Below are positions 18,213 through 27,167 of a DNA stretch of 64,000 bases, piece after piece. The notes beneath the pieces were generated by a model. That model saw only the letters and a program-made list of their open reading frames with translations, made no database searches and was not told the origin of the DNA. The DNA comes from CADEEN01 sp963706685 (lineage in GTDB: Bacteria > Pseudomonadota > Gammaproteobacteria > Burkholderiales > Burkholderiaceae_C), in the NCBI GenBank assembly GCA_963706685.1, contig CAVPMY010000004.1, positions 186,001 to 250,000 on the forward strand. The letters run 5' to 3'. How positions within the stretch are numbered: the stretch's first letter is position 1; the number at the start of each line of letters is the position of its first letter. A program made the translations under genes and the position numbers.

Positions 18213-19469
18213 TCAGGACAAGACAGTGAAGGCGCGCGTGAAGAAATCGGTGCCGCCGAAATTGCCCGACTTGAGCGCCAGGTGCACACGCTGCGTCGGC
18301 GCGAAGCACCATGGCACGCCGGGATCGATCTGCACGCCGATGCGAAGCGCCTCGACGCCGAGCGCCTGCACGCAGGCGCCGGAGGTTTCGCCACCGGCAA
18401 CGAGCAATTGGGCCACACCGGCCTGCACCAGGCCCTTGGCGACACGCGCCAGGCAGTCCTCGACCAACGTGCCGGCGCGTGACACGCCCAAGGCCGCCTG
18501 CACATGCTTCACGGCGTCGGCGTCGGCCGTGGCATAGACGAGCAGCGGCTTGTCGCCCAACTGAGGACGCGCCCACTCGAGCGCCTGCTGCGTCACGTCT
18601 TCACCCGCGGCCAGGCGCAGCGGATCGACCGCGAACGCTGCACCGCCGGCGGCGATGAAGGCGGCCACCTGCGCCTGCGTCGCCGTCGAGCAACTGCCGC
18701 TGACGATGGCCCGCGCGCCGCGCGCCGGCGGCAACCGCGCCGCCTCGACACGCGGCCGCAATCCATGCAGCGCCGGGATGCCGATGGCCAGGCCCGAGCC
18801 GGCGACGACCAGGCGCAAGTCGCTGGCCGCTGCGGCGAGCACATGCAGATCATCATCGGCAATCGCATCGGCAATGGCCAGCGACACGCCTTGCTCGCGC
18901 AGCACACGCACGCGCTCGCGCACAGCGGGCTCGCCGCGCGCCACCACCGCCCGCTCGATCAGCCCGACGCCACGCACCCGGCATTGCGCCTGCATCACGC
19001 GCACGAGGCTGGCGTCGGTCATCGGCGTCAGCGGATGCTGGCGCATCGGGCTGTCTGACAACAGCAGGTCGCCGACAAACAGATGGCCCTTGAACACCGT
19101 GCGGGCGTTCTCGGGAAAGGCCGGCGTGACGATGGCAAAGTCGGCATGCAATTCGTCCATCAGCGCTTCGGTCACCGGGCCGATGTTGCCCTCGGCGGTG
19201 GAGTCGAAGGTCGAACAGACCTTGAAGTAGATCTGCGCCGCGCCGCGCGTGCGCAGCCAGCGGCAGGCGGCGAGCGATGCGGCCACCGCATCGGCCACCG
19301 GCGCGGTGCGCGACTTCAACGCGACGACGATGGCGTCGGCATCGATCTGCGCATCGGCCGCCGGCACGCCGATGGTCTGCACCACCCGCATGCCGGCGCG
19401 CACGAGGTTGTTGGCGAGGTCGGTGGCGCCGGTGAAGTCGTCGGCAATGCAGCCCAGCAACAGTGTCAT
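18213..19469 (-). CDS. otnK: Four-carbon acid sugar kinase (OtnK/DUF1537 family)
   Basis: ATP-dependent kinase of the four-carbon acid sugar family, 418 aa. The N-terminal domain opens with GCIADDFTGATDLANNLVRA (conserved DDxTGA) and contains YFKVCSTFDSTAEGNIGPVT, a hallmark of the family. The C-terminal nucleotide-binding domain has LVAGGETSGACVQALGV and ends with KSGNFGGTDFF, both strongly conserved. Known members phosphorylate 3-oxo-tetronate or threonate/erythronate. The exact substrate here is open; the neighbouring dehydrogenases suggest an oxidised sugar acid. The symbol is by family resemblance only. Confidence 0.85.
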   Translation of the reverse strand: MTLLLGCIADDFTGATDLANNLVRAGMRVVQTIGVPAADAQIDADAIVVALKSRTAPVADAVAASLAACRWLRTRGAAQIYFKVCSTFDSTAEGNIGPVTEALMDELHADFAIVTPAFPENARTVFKGHLFVGDLLLSDSPMRQHPLTPMTDASLVRVMQAQCRVRGVGLIERAVVARGEPAVRERVRVLREQGVSLAIADAIADDDLHVLAAAASDLRLVVAGSGLAIGIPALHGLRPRVEAARLPPARGARAIVSGSCSTATQAQVAAFIAAGGAAFAVDPLRLAAGEDVTQQALEWARPQLGDKPLLVYATADADAVKHVQAALGVSRAGTLVEDCLARVAKGLVQAGVAQLLVAGGETSGACVQALGVEALRIGVQIDPGVPWCFAPTQRVHLALKSGNFGGTDFFTRAFTVLS

Positions 19470-19491
19470 GTGGCCATTGTCCGCGATCCGT

Positions 19492-19782
19492 TCACGGCGA
19501 CTGGCGGGTGTAGCGCCACACGGTCTTGGCCGCGACCCAGTCGGCCGTCAGCGCGTTCATCCGCAGGAAGTGCGCTGATTGCAGGTGGGCCTGCACGGCC
19601 GCTTCGTCGTCATAGAGCTCATAGAGAAAGAACTGCGACGGCTCGGCGGCGCTGCGGCAGACGTCGAACTGCCGGCACCCCGGCTCGGTCTCGCGCGAGA
19701 CGCGCGCGTTGTCGAGCATTGCCGCTTCGAAGTCGGCGATGCGCTCGGGCTTGATACGAAAGTCGACGACGAGGACTTGCAT
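19492..19782 (-). CDS. ABM-domain protein (putative quinol monooxygenase/YgiN-like)
   Basis: A 96-aa antibiotic-biosynthesis-monooxygenase fold protein: VVDFRIKPERIADFEAAM, then ETEPGCRQFDV, FFLYELYDDEAAVQAHLQS and HFL. These small dimeric proteins oxidise quinols or act in sugar-acid and heme metabolism; many sit in sugar catabolic operons with unproven roles. It starts two bases after the Gfo/Idh gene stop and ends 22 bases before otnK, so it belongs to the same transcript. Confidence 0.82.
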   Translation of the reverse strand: MQVLVVDFRIKPERIADFEAAMLDNARVSRETEPGCRQFDVCRSAAEPSQFFLYELYDDEAAVQAHLQSAHFLRMNALTADWVAAKTVWRYTRQSP

Positions 19783-19784
19783 GG

Positions 19785-20829
19785 TCAGCGAGTCTCGAGA
19801 TAGTCCGCCATCGACACGCGAGCGCCGATGTCATGAGAGCGATAGACCGCCGCCTGCACCTGCAGGTTGACGAGGTAGTCGCGGGCGCGGTTCTCGAGCG
19901 GTGTGCCGCCGCGCAGGTGGGCCAGCACATGGGCCTGCAGCGCCGTGCAGGCGCCGCCGAACGCGCCTTCGCCGCCACGCTCGTAGGCGTGCTCGGATTC
20001 ATCGCCGTGATGCGGCTTCCACCACAGTCGCGCATCGCCGTCCAGGCGCAGCACGCCGGCCTCGCCCTCGATCCAGGCTTCGCCGAGCGTGCGCCGCGGG
20101 TTCGCCGCCACATGGTCGTTGAGACGGTTGCCGTCGAACAGCGCCATGCGATCGTCGTCGAACTCGAAGACGACCAGTCCCGCGTCTTCGCCAACGATGA
20201 CCGGGTTCAGGCGACGCAGCCGCGCCGTGACCGCTCGCACCTCGCCGCACAGGTAGCGGAAGGTGTCGATGAAATGCACCGCGGTCTCGCGCACCAGCAA
20301 CTGCGGCATCTGCTGGAAGTACGGCTGCCGGTCGAGGTAGGCCCGCGGCCCCTGGCCGTCGCCCGGCCGCAAGCGAAACGTCATGCCGTGCAGTCGGCCG
20401 AACAAGCCGGCGTCGATCAGCCGACGGCACTCGCGGAACCACGGCGTGAAACGGAAGTTCTCATGCACGACCAGCGGCGTTTTCACGGCCTCGGCCCAGG
20501 CCGTCATCGATTCAGCGTCGGCAAGGTCGCGGCCGAAGGGCTTCTGGCAGATGGTGGCCCGGCGGCGATCGAGCGCGGCGCGCACGACAGTGGCTTGCGC
20601 CTGCGGCGGCAGCACGACATCGACCAGGTCGACATCGACCGCGCTCAGCATCTGCGACCACGTCGGCGAAGGTCTGTTCGATACCGAAGCGCGAGGCCAG
20701 CGCCTGCGCGCGCGCGGCGTCGAGGTCGCACAGCGCCACCACCTGCGCGCCGGCCTGCTGCCAGCCCTCGAGGTGGAAGGGCGCGAAGTAGCCCGCGCCG
20801 ACGACGGCAATGCGCGGCTTCACAGGCAC
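19785..20829 (-). CDS. Gfo/Idh/MocA-family NAD(P)-dependent oxidoreductase (one frame break near 20655)
   Basis: Sugar or inositol dehydrogenase-type enzyme, about 347 aa when repaired. The Rossmann motif is VVGAGYFAPFHLEGW; CQKPFGRD is the conserved EKP-like motif carrying the catalytic lysine; the C-terminal GFO_IDH_MocA domain contains GRLHGMTFRLRPGDGQGPRA and ETAVHFIDTFRYL. The N-terminal frame breaks down after GIEQTFADV near base 20655 and the protein resumes as MLSAVDVDLVDVVLPPQ in another frame. It starts at GTG 20829, four bases after the preceding dehydrogenase stop. Its substrate is unknown. Confidence 0.82.
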
Positions 20830-20833
20830 TCGC

Positions 20834-21917
20834 TCACAGTCGTTCGATCACGGCGCGCGTGATGTCGGCGGTGCCGCTGGCGCCGCCGAACTCGCGCGGC
20901 CGCACTGCGCCGCTGGCGAAGGCGCGCTGCGACGGCGCGTTCGATCGCCCTCGCGCCGTCGGCCAGCGCCGAGGTCGCCGTGGCGGCGCGACCAGCCAGT
21001 CGAGCATCATCGCCGCCGACAGCAGCATCGCCGTCGGGTTGGCGATGCCCTGGCCGGCGATGTCGGGCGCGGTGCCGTGCGCCGGCTGGAACAGGGCATG
21101 GTGGTCGCCGATGTCGGCCGATGGCGCCATGCCCATGCCGCCGACGAGTGCGGCGATCAGGTCCGACAGGATGTCGCCGAACATGTTCTCGGTGACCAGC
21201 ACGTCGTAGGCCCAGGGCTTCATCACCAGGTTCAGCGCCATCGCGTCGACATAGGCGTGCTCGGTCGTGATCTCCGGGTAGGCCTTGGCGCGCTCTTCGA
21301 ATACCGCGCGCCAGAACGCCATCGAGGCGAAGACGTTGGCCTTGTCGACGTTGGTGACATGGCCGCGCTTGCCGCGGTCCTTGCGCTGCCGCGCCAGCTC
21401 GAAGGCGAAGTCGCAGACGCGTGCGGTGCCGGCGCGGGTGATCTTCATCGTGTCGAAGGCTTCGCCGTCAGTCGACCTGGCCGCGGCCGCGTGCATAAAA
21501 CAGACCTTCGGTGCTTTCGCGCACCAGCACGAGGTCGATCTGCGCGGCGCGCGGGCTGGCCAGCGGCACCGGCAGTCCGGGGAAGGTGCGGATCGGCCGC
21601 ACCCCGGCATACAGATCGAGCGCGAAGCGAATGTCGAGCTGCGGAATGATCTCGGTGCCGTCGACGCCGCGCACATGCGGCAGGCCCATTGCGCCGAAGA
21701 GAATGGCGTCGGCAGCGCGGCAGGCCGTGAGCGTGCTGTCGGGCAGCGCCACACCGGCATCGAGATAGTGCTGCGCGCCGGCGGGGTAGGTCGCGGTGTG
21801 GAACTGGCAGCCCAGGCGCGGCTGCAAGGCTTCGAGCAACGCGAGCGCCGAGCGCATCACCTCGATGCCGATGCCGTCGCCGGGCAGCACGGCGATCTGG
21901 TAGCTGGTACGGCTCAT
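20834..21917 (-). CDS. Isopropylmalate/tartrate dehydrogenase-family enzyme (three frame breaks)
   Basis: A beta-decarboxylating dehydrogenase of the isocitrate/isopropylmalate family, about 360 aa repaired. The start AVLPGDGIGIEVMRSALALL is the family NAD-site opening; VRPIRTFPGLPVPLASP, VRESTEGLFYARG, TNVDKANVF and NMFGDILSDLIAALVGGMGMAPSA hold the substrate arginines, tyrosine, lysine and metal-binding aspartates. Breaks occur near 21470 (after GRGQVD), near 20990 and near 20928, the last two compensating. The run from VRPI to PLASP and the operon context favour tartrate/D-malate dehydrogenase (TtuC-like) over LeuB. It is not a biosynthetic leuB by context, as no leuCD genes are near. Confidence 0.8.
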
Positions 21918-21927
21918 GGTGTGGACC

Positions 21928-22603
21928 TCATAGGTGAGCAAAGCGGTAGTGTTCGAAGATCCCCAGCAGTTCGCGGTTGGCGCGCTGGCGGTGAGCGCGG
22001 ATGACGCTGACCACACCTTCGGCGTCGCCTGCGGCGAGTCGCTCGACCATGGCCATGTGTTCACGCGTCGAATTCACCGGCTTGGGCCGAAGGCGCAGCG
22101 TGACCATGCGAGCGCGGTGGGCGCGGTCCCAGTAGTTCATGACCGTGGCGCGGCAGCTGTCGGTTGCCGGCCAGCTCGACCAGTTGCGCATGGAACAGCT
22201 CGTCGGCGGCGGCCCAGGCGTCCAGATCGCCGCTCTTCAGGGCACGGTCCATCGCCTTGGTGGCGTTGACCAACGGTGCCAGTTGCGCCTTGGTGGGTTG
22301 GCGTGCGGCCAGCAGCTCAGCGGCCATGCATTCGAGTGCGGTCAGGATCTCGTAGATCTCGCGCATATCGGCCGCCGACACCGGCAGCACGCGCATGCCG
22401 TGGCGCGGCACGACTTCGACGAGGCCCTCGTTGCGCAGGCGCATCAGCGCTTCGCGCACCGGTGTGCGGCTCATGCCGAGCGCGAGGGCGACTTCCTGCT
22501 CCAACGCCTGGTGGCCCGGCGGCCAGACGTTGTCGAGGATTCTTCGGCGCACCTGCTCGTAGGCGGCATCGACGAGTGACAGGCTCGGTTGCGCTTGTGC
22601 CAT
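21928..22603 (-). CDS. GntR-family transcriptional regulator, FCD subfamily (one frame break near 22152)
   Basis: Probable repressor of the array it sits in. The N-terminal winged helix is visible as AYEQVRRRILDNVWPPG, EVALALGMSRTPVREALMRL and GLVEVVPRHGMRV. The FCD effector domain follows (EIYEILTALECMAAELLA; FHAQLVELAGNRQL), with metal-binding histidines typical of FadR-like regulators. Near 22152 the frame shifts and the C-terminal helices continue as MNYWDRAHRARM to the stop. ATG 22603 shares one base with the lactonase stop (TGATG). Repaired length is about 225 aa. Confidence 0.87.
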
Positions 22604-23604
22604 CAATACGCCCAGTGAATCGGCGCCACGCCGGCCACCGGCAGGCGCACGGTAGCCAGGTTCTCGCCGAGCAGGCAGCCGAACAAGGCGGTGCGGCGAT
22701 CGGCGCCGGCAAAGGCGATGCTCGAGATGTTCTTCAAGCGCTGGCTGCGCGCCTTGTCCAGATGCGGCCGGCCCATCGTGTGGCTTCGGTAGGCATCTTC
22801 GACCCACAGCAGGTGCTGCGCGTCGGCGTCTTCGATCCACAACGTCTGCGCACCATCGGGGGCAACGCGGATGACGCGGTTGCTGACGATGCTGACCACC
22901 CAGGCGTGGCCGTCTTCATCGAAGGCCAGGCCGTCGGGGAAGCTGCCTTCACCGAACACTGTCACTGTCTCGCGAACGCCGAGCGAGCCGTCGGCGCGCA
23001 GCGCGAAACGCGACAACCTGCGCGCGAAGGTTTCGTTGACGTAGAGCCATTGCCCCGATGGATGGAGCGCCACCTCGTTGGTGTAGCCCAGGCCATCGGC
23101 AACGATGGCCGCGCGGCCACGGGCATCGACGCGGGCAATGAAACCATCGGCGACGCCGCTGCGGTAGGCCGATGCACGCGGCTGGTGGCGCGTGCTGACG
23201 GTGATCCAGGTGCGCGCAGCCTGGTCTTGCAGCACGAAGTTGGTCGGCGGCAGGTCGACGCCGTCGACGCACATCAACCACGGCGTGACCACGCCGTTGC
23301 GTTGCAGGTGGTAGACGCCGCCGTCGTCAGTGCCGAGTTGCGCCAGCAGGAAGCTGCCGTCGGCCAACAGCGCGATGCCATTGGGCTTGAGGACCACGCC
23401 ATCGGGCGTCTGGATACCCAGGTAGCTGGTTTGACCGCCATCGGGCAGGAGGTGCGTGACGCCGCCTCGCCAGTCAGCCACATACACATCACCGCGCGCC
23501 GTGGCGAGGACACACTCGGGGCGCGCCAGCCCATGGCCAACCTGCCCCAGCGCAGCCAGGCCAATCTGCGCGGAGGGTGCCGGGCTGGCTTGCGACGCGT
23601 CCAT
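22603..23604 (-). CDS. SMP-30/gluconolactonase-like beta-propeller hydrolase
   Basis: First gene of the catabolic array; 333 aa. Blade-like repeats and metal-site regions typical of SMP-30/Gnl lactonases are present: RPECVLATARGDVYVADW, DGVVLKPNGIALLADGSFLL, ADGLGYTNEVALHPSGQWLYV (with the metal-ligand Asn/Glu) and GSFPDGLAFDEDGHAWV. It probably opens a sugar lactone to the acid that downstream dehydrogenases and the kinase would use. ATG 23604 is chosen because translation upstream runs through the putative operator; no strong ribosome-binding site is visible, so the start is uncertain. Confidence 0.8.
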   Translation of the reverse strand: MDASQASPAPSAQIGLAALGQVGHGLARPECVLATARGDVYVADWRGGVTHLLPDGGQTSYLGIQTPDGVVLKPNGIALLADGSFLLAQLGTDDGGVYHLQRNGVVTPWLMCVDGVDLPPTNFVLQDQAARTWITVSTRHQPRASAYRSGVADGFIARVDARGRAAIVADGLGYTNEVALHPSGQWLYVNETFARRLSRFALRADGSLGVRETVTVFGEGSFPDGLAFDEDGHAWVVSIVSNRVIRVAPDGAQTLWIEDADAQHLLWVEDAYRSHTMGRPHLDKARSQRLKNISSIAFAGADRRTALFGCLLGENLATVRLPVAGVAPIHWAY

Positions 23605-23606
23605 CA

Positions 23607-23624
23607 ATGCATACGTTAATGCAT
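23607..23624 (-). promoter_or_regulatory. Candidate GntR operator in front of the catabolic array
   Basis: ATGCAT, six bases, ATGCAT: two self-complementary hexamers forming an inverted repeat TGCAT-N6-ATGCA. It lies directly upstream of the first start codon (23604) of an array whose second gene is a GntR-family regulator. Placement suits autoregulation, but the binding is inference. Confidence 0.4.
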
Positions 23625-23719
23625 GCAAAGCGGTTTGACCACCGGGTTCGGCCTCATCGCAAACGCGGCAAGGTCTCTTGCGTTTGTGCATCGCGGTGAC
23701 GTCGCGACACCCAGACGCG

Positions 23720-23746
23720 GCGAAGCCCGCGCTGGGCGGGCTTCGC
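23720..23746. terminator. Hairpin downstream of tRNA-fMet
   Basis: Perfect 11-bp inverted repeat (gcgaagcccgc, 5-base loop, gcgggcttcgc). It lies 29 bases beyond the tRNA-fMet end and before the lactonase gene. In the minus direction no T-run follows, whereas in the plus direction aagttcttgtt follows, so it is only a candidate end for the ribosomal/tRNA transcript. Confidence 0.5.
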
Positions 23747-23774
23747 AAGTTCTTGTTAGCTACTTCGAGAAATT

Positions 23775-23851
<77 letters not shown>

Positions 23852-23863
23852 TCAGTGATGTCG

Positions 23864-23872
23864 ATTCTAACA
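23864..23872 (-). promoter_or_regulatory. Extended -10 promoter candidate for tRNA-fMet
   Basis: TGTTAGAAT on the minus strand: an extended -10 (TGn) with TAGAAT ending 12 bases before the tRNA 5' end. No convincing -35 is seen inside the rplQ 3' end. The tRNA may therefore have its own start as well as read-through from rplQ. Confidence 0.45.
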
Positions 23873-23885
23873 GAGGCGACTCGAA

Positions 23886-24281
23886 CTACTCGACGTCGGC
23901 CTTGGATTCATCGGCCTGGATCTCGGGACGATCGACCAGTTCGACGAACGCCATCGGTGCGTTGTCGCCAACGCGAAAGCCCATCTTCAGGATGCGCGTG
24001 TAGCCGCCCGGGCGTGCCTTGTAGCGCGGGCCCAGCTCGCCGAACAGCTTGGCAACGACGGCGCGATCACGCGTGCGATCGAACGCGAGGCGCTTGTTGG
24101 CCAGCGTCGGCTCCTTGCCCAGCGTGATCAACGGCTCGACGGCCATGCGCAATTCCTTGGCCTTGGGCACGGTGGTCTTGATCGCTTCGTGGGTGATCAA
24201 CGAGTTGCACATGTTGCGCAGCATCGCCAGGCGATGACTGCTCGTGCGGTTGAGTTTGCGTAGTCCGTGACGGTGGCGCAT
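23886..24281 (-). CDS. rplQ: 50S ribosomal protein L17
   Basis: Large-subunit protein near the exit tunnel; 131 aa. MRHRHGLRKLNRTSSHRLAM at the start and MCNSLITHEAIKTTVPKAKE are diagnostic. ATG 24281 has agga eight bases upstream, so the in-frame extension further upstream is discarded. The C-terminal tail (EIQADESKADVE) is short. It is the last protein gene of the alpha operon, 114 bases after rpoA; that gap holds a ccggcag/ctgccgg inverted repeat. Confidence 0.97.
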   Translation of the reverse strand: MRHRHGLRKLNRTSSHRLAMLRNMCNSLITHEAIKTTVPKAKELRMAVEPLITLGKEPTLANKRLAFDRTRDRAVVAKLFGELGPRYKARPGGYTRILKMGFRVGDNAPMAFVELVDRPEIQADESKADVE

Positions 24282-24395
24282 GTTGAATTCCTGTCGTCTT
24301 AGATTGCCGGCAGCCGTATCAGGTACTGCCGGGGGCACCGGGCTGTATTCAGCCCATCTTCGGACACGGCGCTCGCGCCGTGTTTCCTGTTGGCG

Positions 24396-25385
24396 CTAGC
24401 GCTTGTCCAAACCCTGTGGCGGCCAGTTTTCCAGCCGCGCGCCGAGCGTGAGGCCGCGCGAGGCCAGCACTTCCTTGATTTCGTTGAGGCTTTTGCGGCC
24501 GAGGTTGGGCGTCTTCAACAGCTCAGTCTCGGTGCGCTGGATCAGGTCGCCGATGTAGTAGATGTTCTCGGCCTTCAGGCAGTTGGCCGAGCGCACGGTG
24601 AGTTCGAGCTCGTCGACCGGGCGCAGCAGGATCGGATCGAACTGCGAGCTGCGCGTCTGCACTGGCTGGTCGAAGGCGGCGAGGTCGCTGCCTTCGAGTT
24701 GCGCAAACACCGCGAGCTGCTCGACGAGGATCTTGGCCGAGGCGCGGATCGCTTCTTCGGGCGTGATGGCGCCGTTGGTCTCGATCTCCATGACCAGCTT
24801 GTCGAGATCGGTGCGCTGCTCGACGCGCGCATTTTCGACCGCGTAGCTGACGCGCCGGACCGGTGCAAACGAGGCGTCGAGCACGATGCGGCCGATGCTC
24901 TTCGTCGGCTCGTCGCCGAAGCGGCGCTGGTTGCCCGGCACATAGCCGCGGCCCTTCTCGACCTTGATCTGCATGTCGAGCTTGCCGCCATGCGCCAGGT
25001 GGGCGATCACATGCTGTGGATTGACGATCTCGACATCGTGCGGTGTCTGGATGTCGGCTGCGGTGACGGGGCCCTCGCCTTCCTTGCGCAGCACCAGCGT
25101 GACCTCGTCGCGGTTGTGCAGGCGAAAGACCACGCCCTTCAGGTTGAGCATGATGTGGACGACGTCTTCCTGCACGCCGTCGACAGTGGAGTACTCGTGC
25201 AGCACGCCGGCGATGGTGACTTCGGTCGGCGCATAGCCGACCATCGACGACAGCAGCACGCGGCGCAGTGCATTGCCCAGCGTGTGCCCGTAGCCGCGCT
25301 CGAAAGGCTCGAGCGTGGCTTTGGCACGGTGGCCGCCGAGCGGCTCGACATTGATGGACTTGGGCTTCAGTAGATTGGTTTGCAT
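24396..25385 (-). CDS. rpoA: RNA polymerase subunit alpha
   Basis: Scaffold subunit on which RNA polymerase assembles; 329 aa. The N-terminal domain contains PFERGYGHTLGNALRRVLLS (dimer/assembly region) and the C-terminal domain contains NCLKAENIYYIGDLIQRTE, LLKTPNLGRKSLNEIKEVL and LGARLENWPP, which bind UP elements and activators. ATG 25385 gives the usual MQTNLLKPKSI start. It follows rpsD after 123 bases. Confidence 0.98.
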   Translation of the reverse strand: MQTNLLKPKSINVEPLGGHRAKATLEPFERGYGHTLGNALRRVLLSSMVGYAPTEVTIAGVLHEYSTVDGVQEDVVHIMLNLKGVVFRLHNRDEVTLVLRKEGEGPVTAADIQTPHDVEIVNPQHVIAHLAHGGKLDMQIKVEKGRGYVPGNQRRFGDEPTKSIGRIVLDASFAPVRRVSYAVENARVEQRTDLDKLVMEIETNGAITPEEAIRASAKILVEQLAVFAQLEGSDLAAFDQPVQTRSSQFDPILLRPVDELELTVRSANCLKAENIYYIGDLIQRTETELLKTPNLGRKSLNEIKEVLASRGLTLGARLENWPPQGLDKR

Positions 25386-25508
25386 GTCTTGTCTTGTTCC
25401 TCTCAATACCCTCGGCTCGTTACACCGATAAGGCTGATGGACCGTGCCGGGCTGTAGTCAATGGCACAGCGCGCCCGGCAAGCGCCGCGCCTTGTACCTT
25501 GTTCTCGA

Positions 25509-26132
25509 TTAACGGGAGTAGAGCTCGACGATGAGAGACTCGTTGATCTCGGCGCCGAACTCGTCGCGGTCGGGTGCCTTGGAGAACACGCCTTCGAGCT
25601 TGGTCGCATCGACCTTCACCCAGGCGGGCATGCCCACCGATTCGGCGAGCTTCACAGCGTCGGTGACGCGCAGTTGCTTCTTCGACTTCTCGCGCACGGC
25701 CACGGTGTCGCCCACCTTGACTGAATAGGACGGGATGTTGACGACCTTGCCGTTGACGGTGATGCCCTGGTGCGACACCAGCTGCCTCGCTTCGGCGCGC
25801 GTCGAGCCGAAGCCCATGCGATAGACCACGTTGTCCAGGCGGCACTCGAGCAGCAGCAGCAGCGTGGCGCCGGTGTTGCCCTTGCGCCGCTCGGCCTCGG
25901 CGAAATAGCGGCGGAACTGGCGCTCCAGCACGCCGTACATGCGCTTGACCTTTTGCTTCTCGCGCAATTGCAGGCCGAAGTCGCTGGTGCGCGAACCGCT
26001 GGTGCGGCCATGCTGGCCGGGCTTGGATTCGAACTTCGACTTGTCGCTGATGGCGCGGCGCGCGCTCTTCAGGAACAGGTCGGTGCCTTCCCGGCGGGAG
26101 AGTTTGGCCTTGGGGCCGAGATAACGTGCCAC
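25509..26132 (-). CDS. rpsD: 30S ribosomal protein S4
   Basis: Primary 16S rRNA-binding protein and, in enterobacteria, translational repressor of the alpha operon. 207 aa; starts MARYLGPKAKLSRREGTDLF; the S4 RNA-binding domain includes RLDNVVYRMGFGSTRAEARQ and LVSHQGITVNGKVVNIPSY. It contains no cysteine zinc knuckle, so it is the zinc-free form. It lies 98 bases downstream of rpsK. Confidence 0.98.
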   Translation of the reverse strand: MARYLGPKAKLSRREGTDLFLKSARRAISDKSKFESKPGQHGRTSGSRTSDFGLQLREKQKVKRMYGVLERQFRRYFAEAERRKGNTGATLLLLLECRLDNVVYRMGFGSTRAEARQLVSHQGITVNGKVVNIPSYSVKVGDTVAVREKSKKQLRVTDAVKLAESVGMPAWVKVDATKLEGVFSKAPDRDEFGAEINESLIVELYSR

Positions 26133-26230
26133 TTTGCTTGCTTCCTTCTAGTTCAACTGACGCAGCCTTCGTGCTGCGCGAGCCCGGCGGATGTTTGTCT
26201 TTTTCGCTCGAGCGGTGGGCTTGGTCGTCG

Positions 26231-26638
26231 TCAGATACGACGACGTTTCTGTGGACGGCAGCCGTTGTGCGGCACTGGCGTCACGTCGGAGATCAGGTTG
26301 ATGCGAATACCGAGCGAGGCCAGCGCACGCACGCTCGACTCACGGCCCGGGCCCGGGCCCTTGATGCGCACATCGAGGTTCTTGATGCCCTGCTCCTGCG
26401 CTGCGCGGCCGGCGTTCTCGGCCGCCACCTGGGCCGCGAAGGGCGTGCTCTTGCGCGAGCCCTTGAAACCCTGGCCGCCCGAAGAAGCCCAAGACAGCGC
26501 GCTGCCCTGGCGGTCGGTGATGGTGATGATCGTGTTGTTGAACGACGCGTGCACGTGCGCGATGCCGTCGGAGACGTTCTTGCGAACCTTCTTGCTGACG
26601 CGCCGTGCGGCGGTGTTGGACTGTGCCTTGGTGACCAT
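26231..26638 (-). CDS. rpsK: 30S ribosomal protein S11
   Basis: Platform protein of the small subunit contacting mRNA near the exit site. 135 aa with GIAHVHASFNNTIITITDRQ, GSALSWASSGGQGFKGSRKS and the C-terminal DVTPVPHNGCRPQKRRRI. It begins 19 bases after rpsM. No irregularities. Confidence 0.98.
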   Translation of the reverse strand: MVTKAQSNTAARRVSKKVRKNVSDGIAHVHASFNNTIITITDRQGSALSWASSGGQGFKGSRKSTPFAAQVAAENAGRAAQEQGIKNLDVRIKGPGPGRESSVRALASLGIRINLISDVTPVPHNGCRPQKRRRI

Positions 26639-26657
26639 GGGACTCGTTCCTTCAGAC

Positions 26658-27023
26658 TTATTTCTTCAGCGCGGCGGCGGACTTGCGCGGGCCCTTGCGG
26701 GTGCGGGCATTGGTCTTGGTGCGCTGGCCGCGCACCGGCAGGCCGCGGCGATGGCGCATGCCGCGGTAGCAGCCGAGGTCCATCAGGCGCTTGATGTTGA
26801 TCGACATCTCGCGGCGCAGATCGCCCTCGATCGTCATGCGGCCGATCTCGTCGCGAATCTTTTCCAGATCGCCGTCGGACAGATCCTTGACCTTCTTGTC
26901 GTAGGCGATACCCGCCGCGGTGCAGATCTTCTGCGCCGTGCTGCGGCCGATGCCGTAGATGTGCGTGAGCCCGATCTCGGTGTGCTTGTGCTGCGGAATG
27001 TTGATACCGGCAATGCGTGCCAT
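26658..27023 (-). CDS. rpsM: 30S ribosomal protein S13
   Basis: Head protein that bridges to the 50S subunit and contacts tRNA. 121 aa; MARIAGINIPQHKHTEIGLT at the start and RGLPVRGQRTKTNARTRKGP near the end are diagnostic. It opens the alpha group (rpsM-rpsK-rpsD-rpoA-rplQ) 17 bases after rpmJ. Confidence 0.98.
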   Translation of the reverse strand: MARIAGINIPQHKHTEIGLTHIYGIGRSTAQKICTAAGIAYDKKVKDLSDGDLEKIRDEIGRMTIEGDLRREMSINIKRLMDLGCYRGMRHRRGLPVRGQRTKTNARTRKGPRKSAAALKK

Positions 27024-27040
27024 GTTGCTTCCTTAAGTCT

Positions 27041-27154
27041 TCAGCCTTGACGCTGCTTGTGGCGCGGGTCGGTGCAGATCACGCGCACGACACGGTTGCG
27101 GCGGATGATCTTGCAGTTGCGGCACATTTTCTTGACCGATGCGGCGACTTTCAT
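27041..27154 (-). CDS. rpmJ: 50S ribosomal protein L36
   Basis: Smallest large-subunit protein, 37 aa, read directly from the DNA: it begins MKVAASVKKMCRNCKIIRRN and ends CTDPRHKQRQG. The zinc ligands CxxC (11, 14), C27 and H32 are all present, so it is the zinc-binding (C+) form. ATG 27154 is 13 bases after the infA stop and the stop is at 27041-27043. Confidence 0.95.
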   Translation of the reverse strand: MKVAASVKKMCRNCKIIRRNRVVRVICTDPRHKQRQG

Positions 27155-27167
27155 TTCACTTTCTCCT

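Noticed and set aside
20834..21917. leuB (3-isopropylmalate dehydrogenase of leucine synthesis)
   Set aside because: No leuCD neighbours; it is embedded with a lactonase, GntR regulator and sugar-acid kinase, which suits a tartrate/malate-type enzyme.
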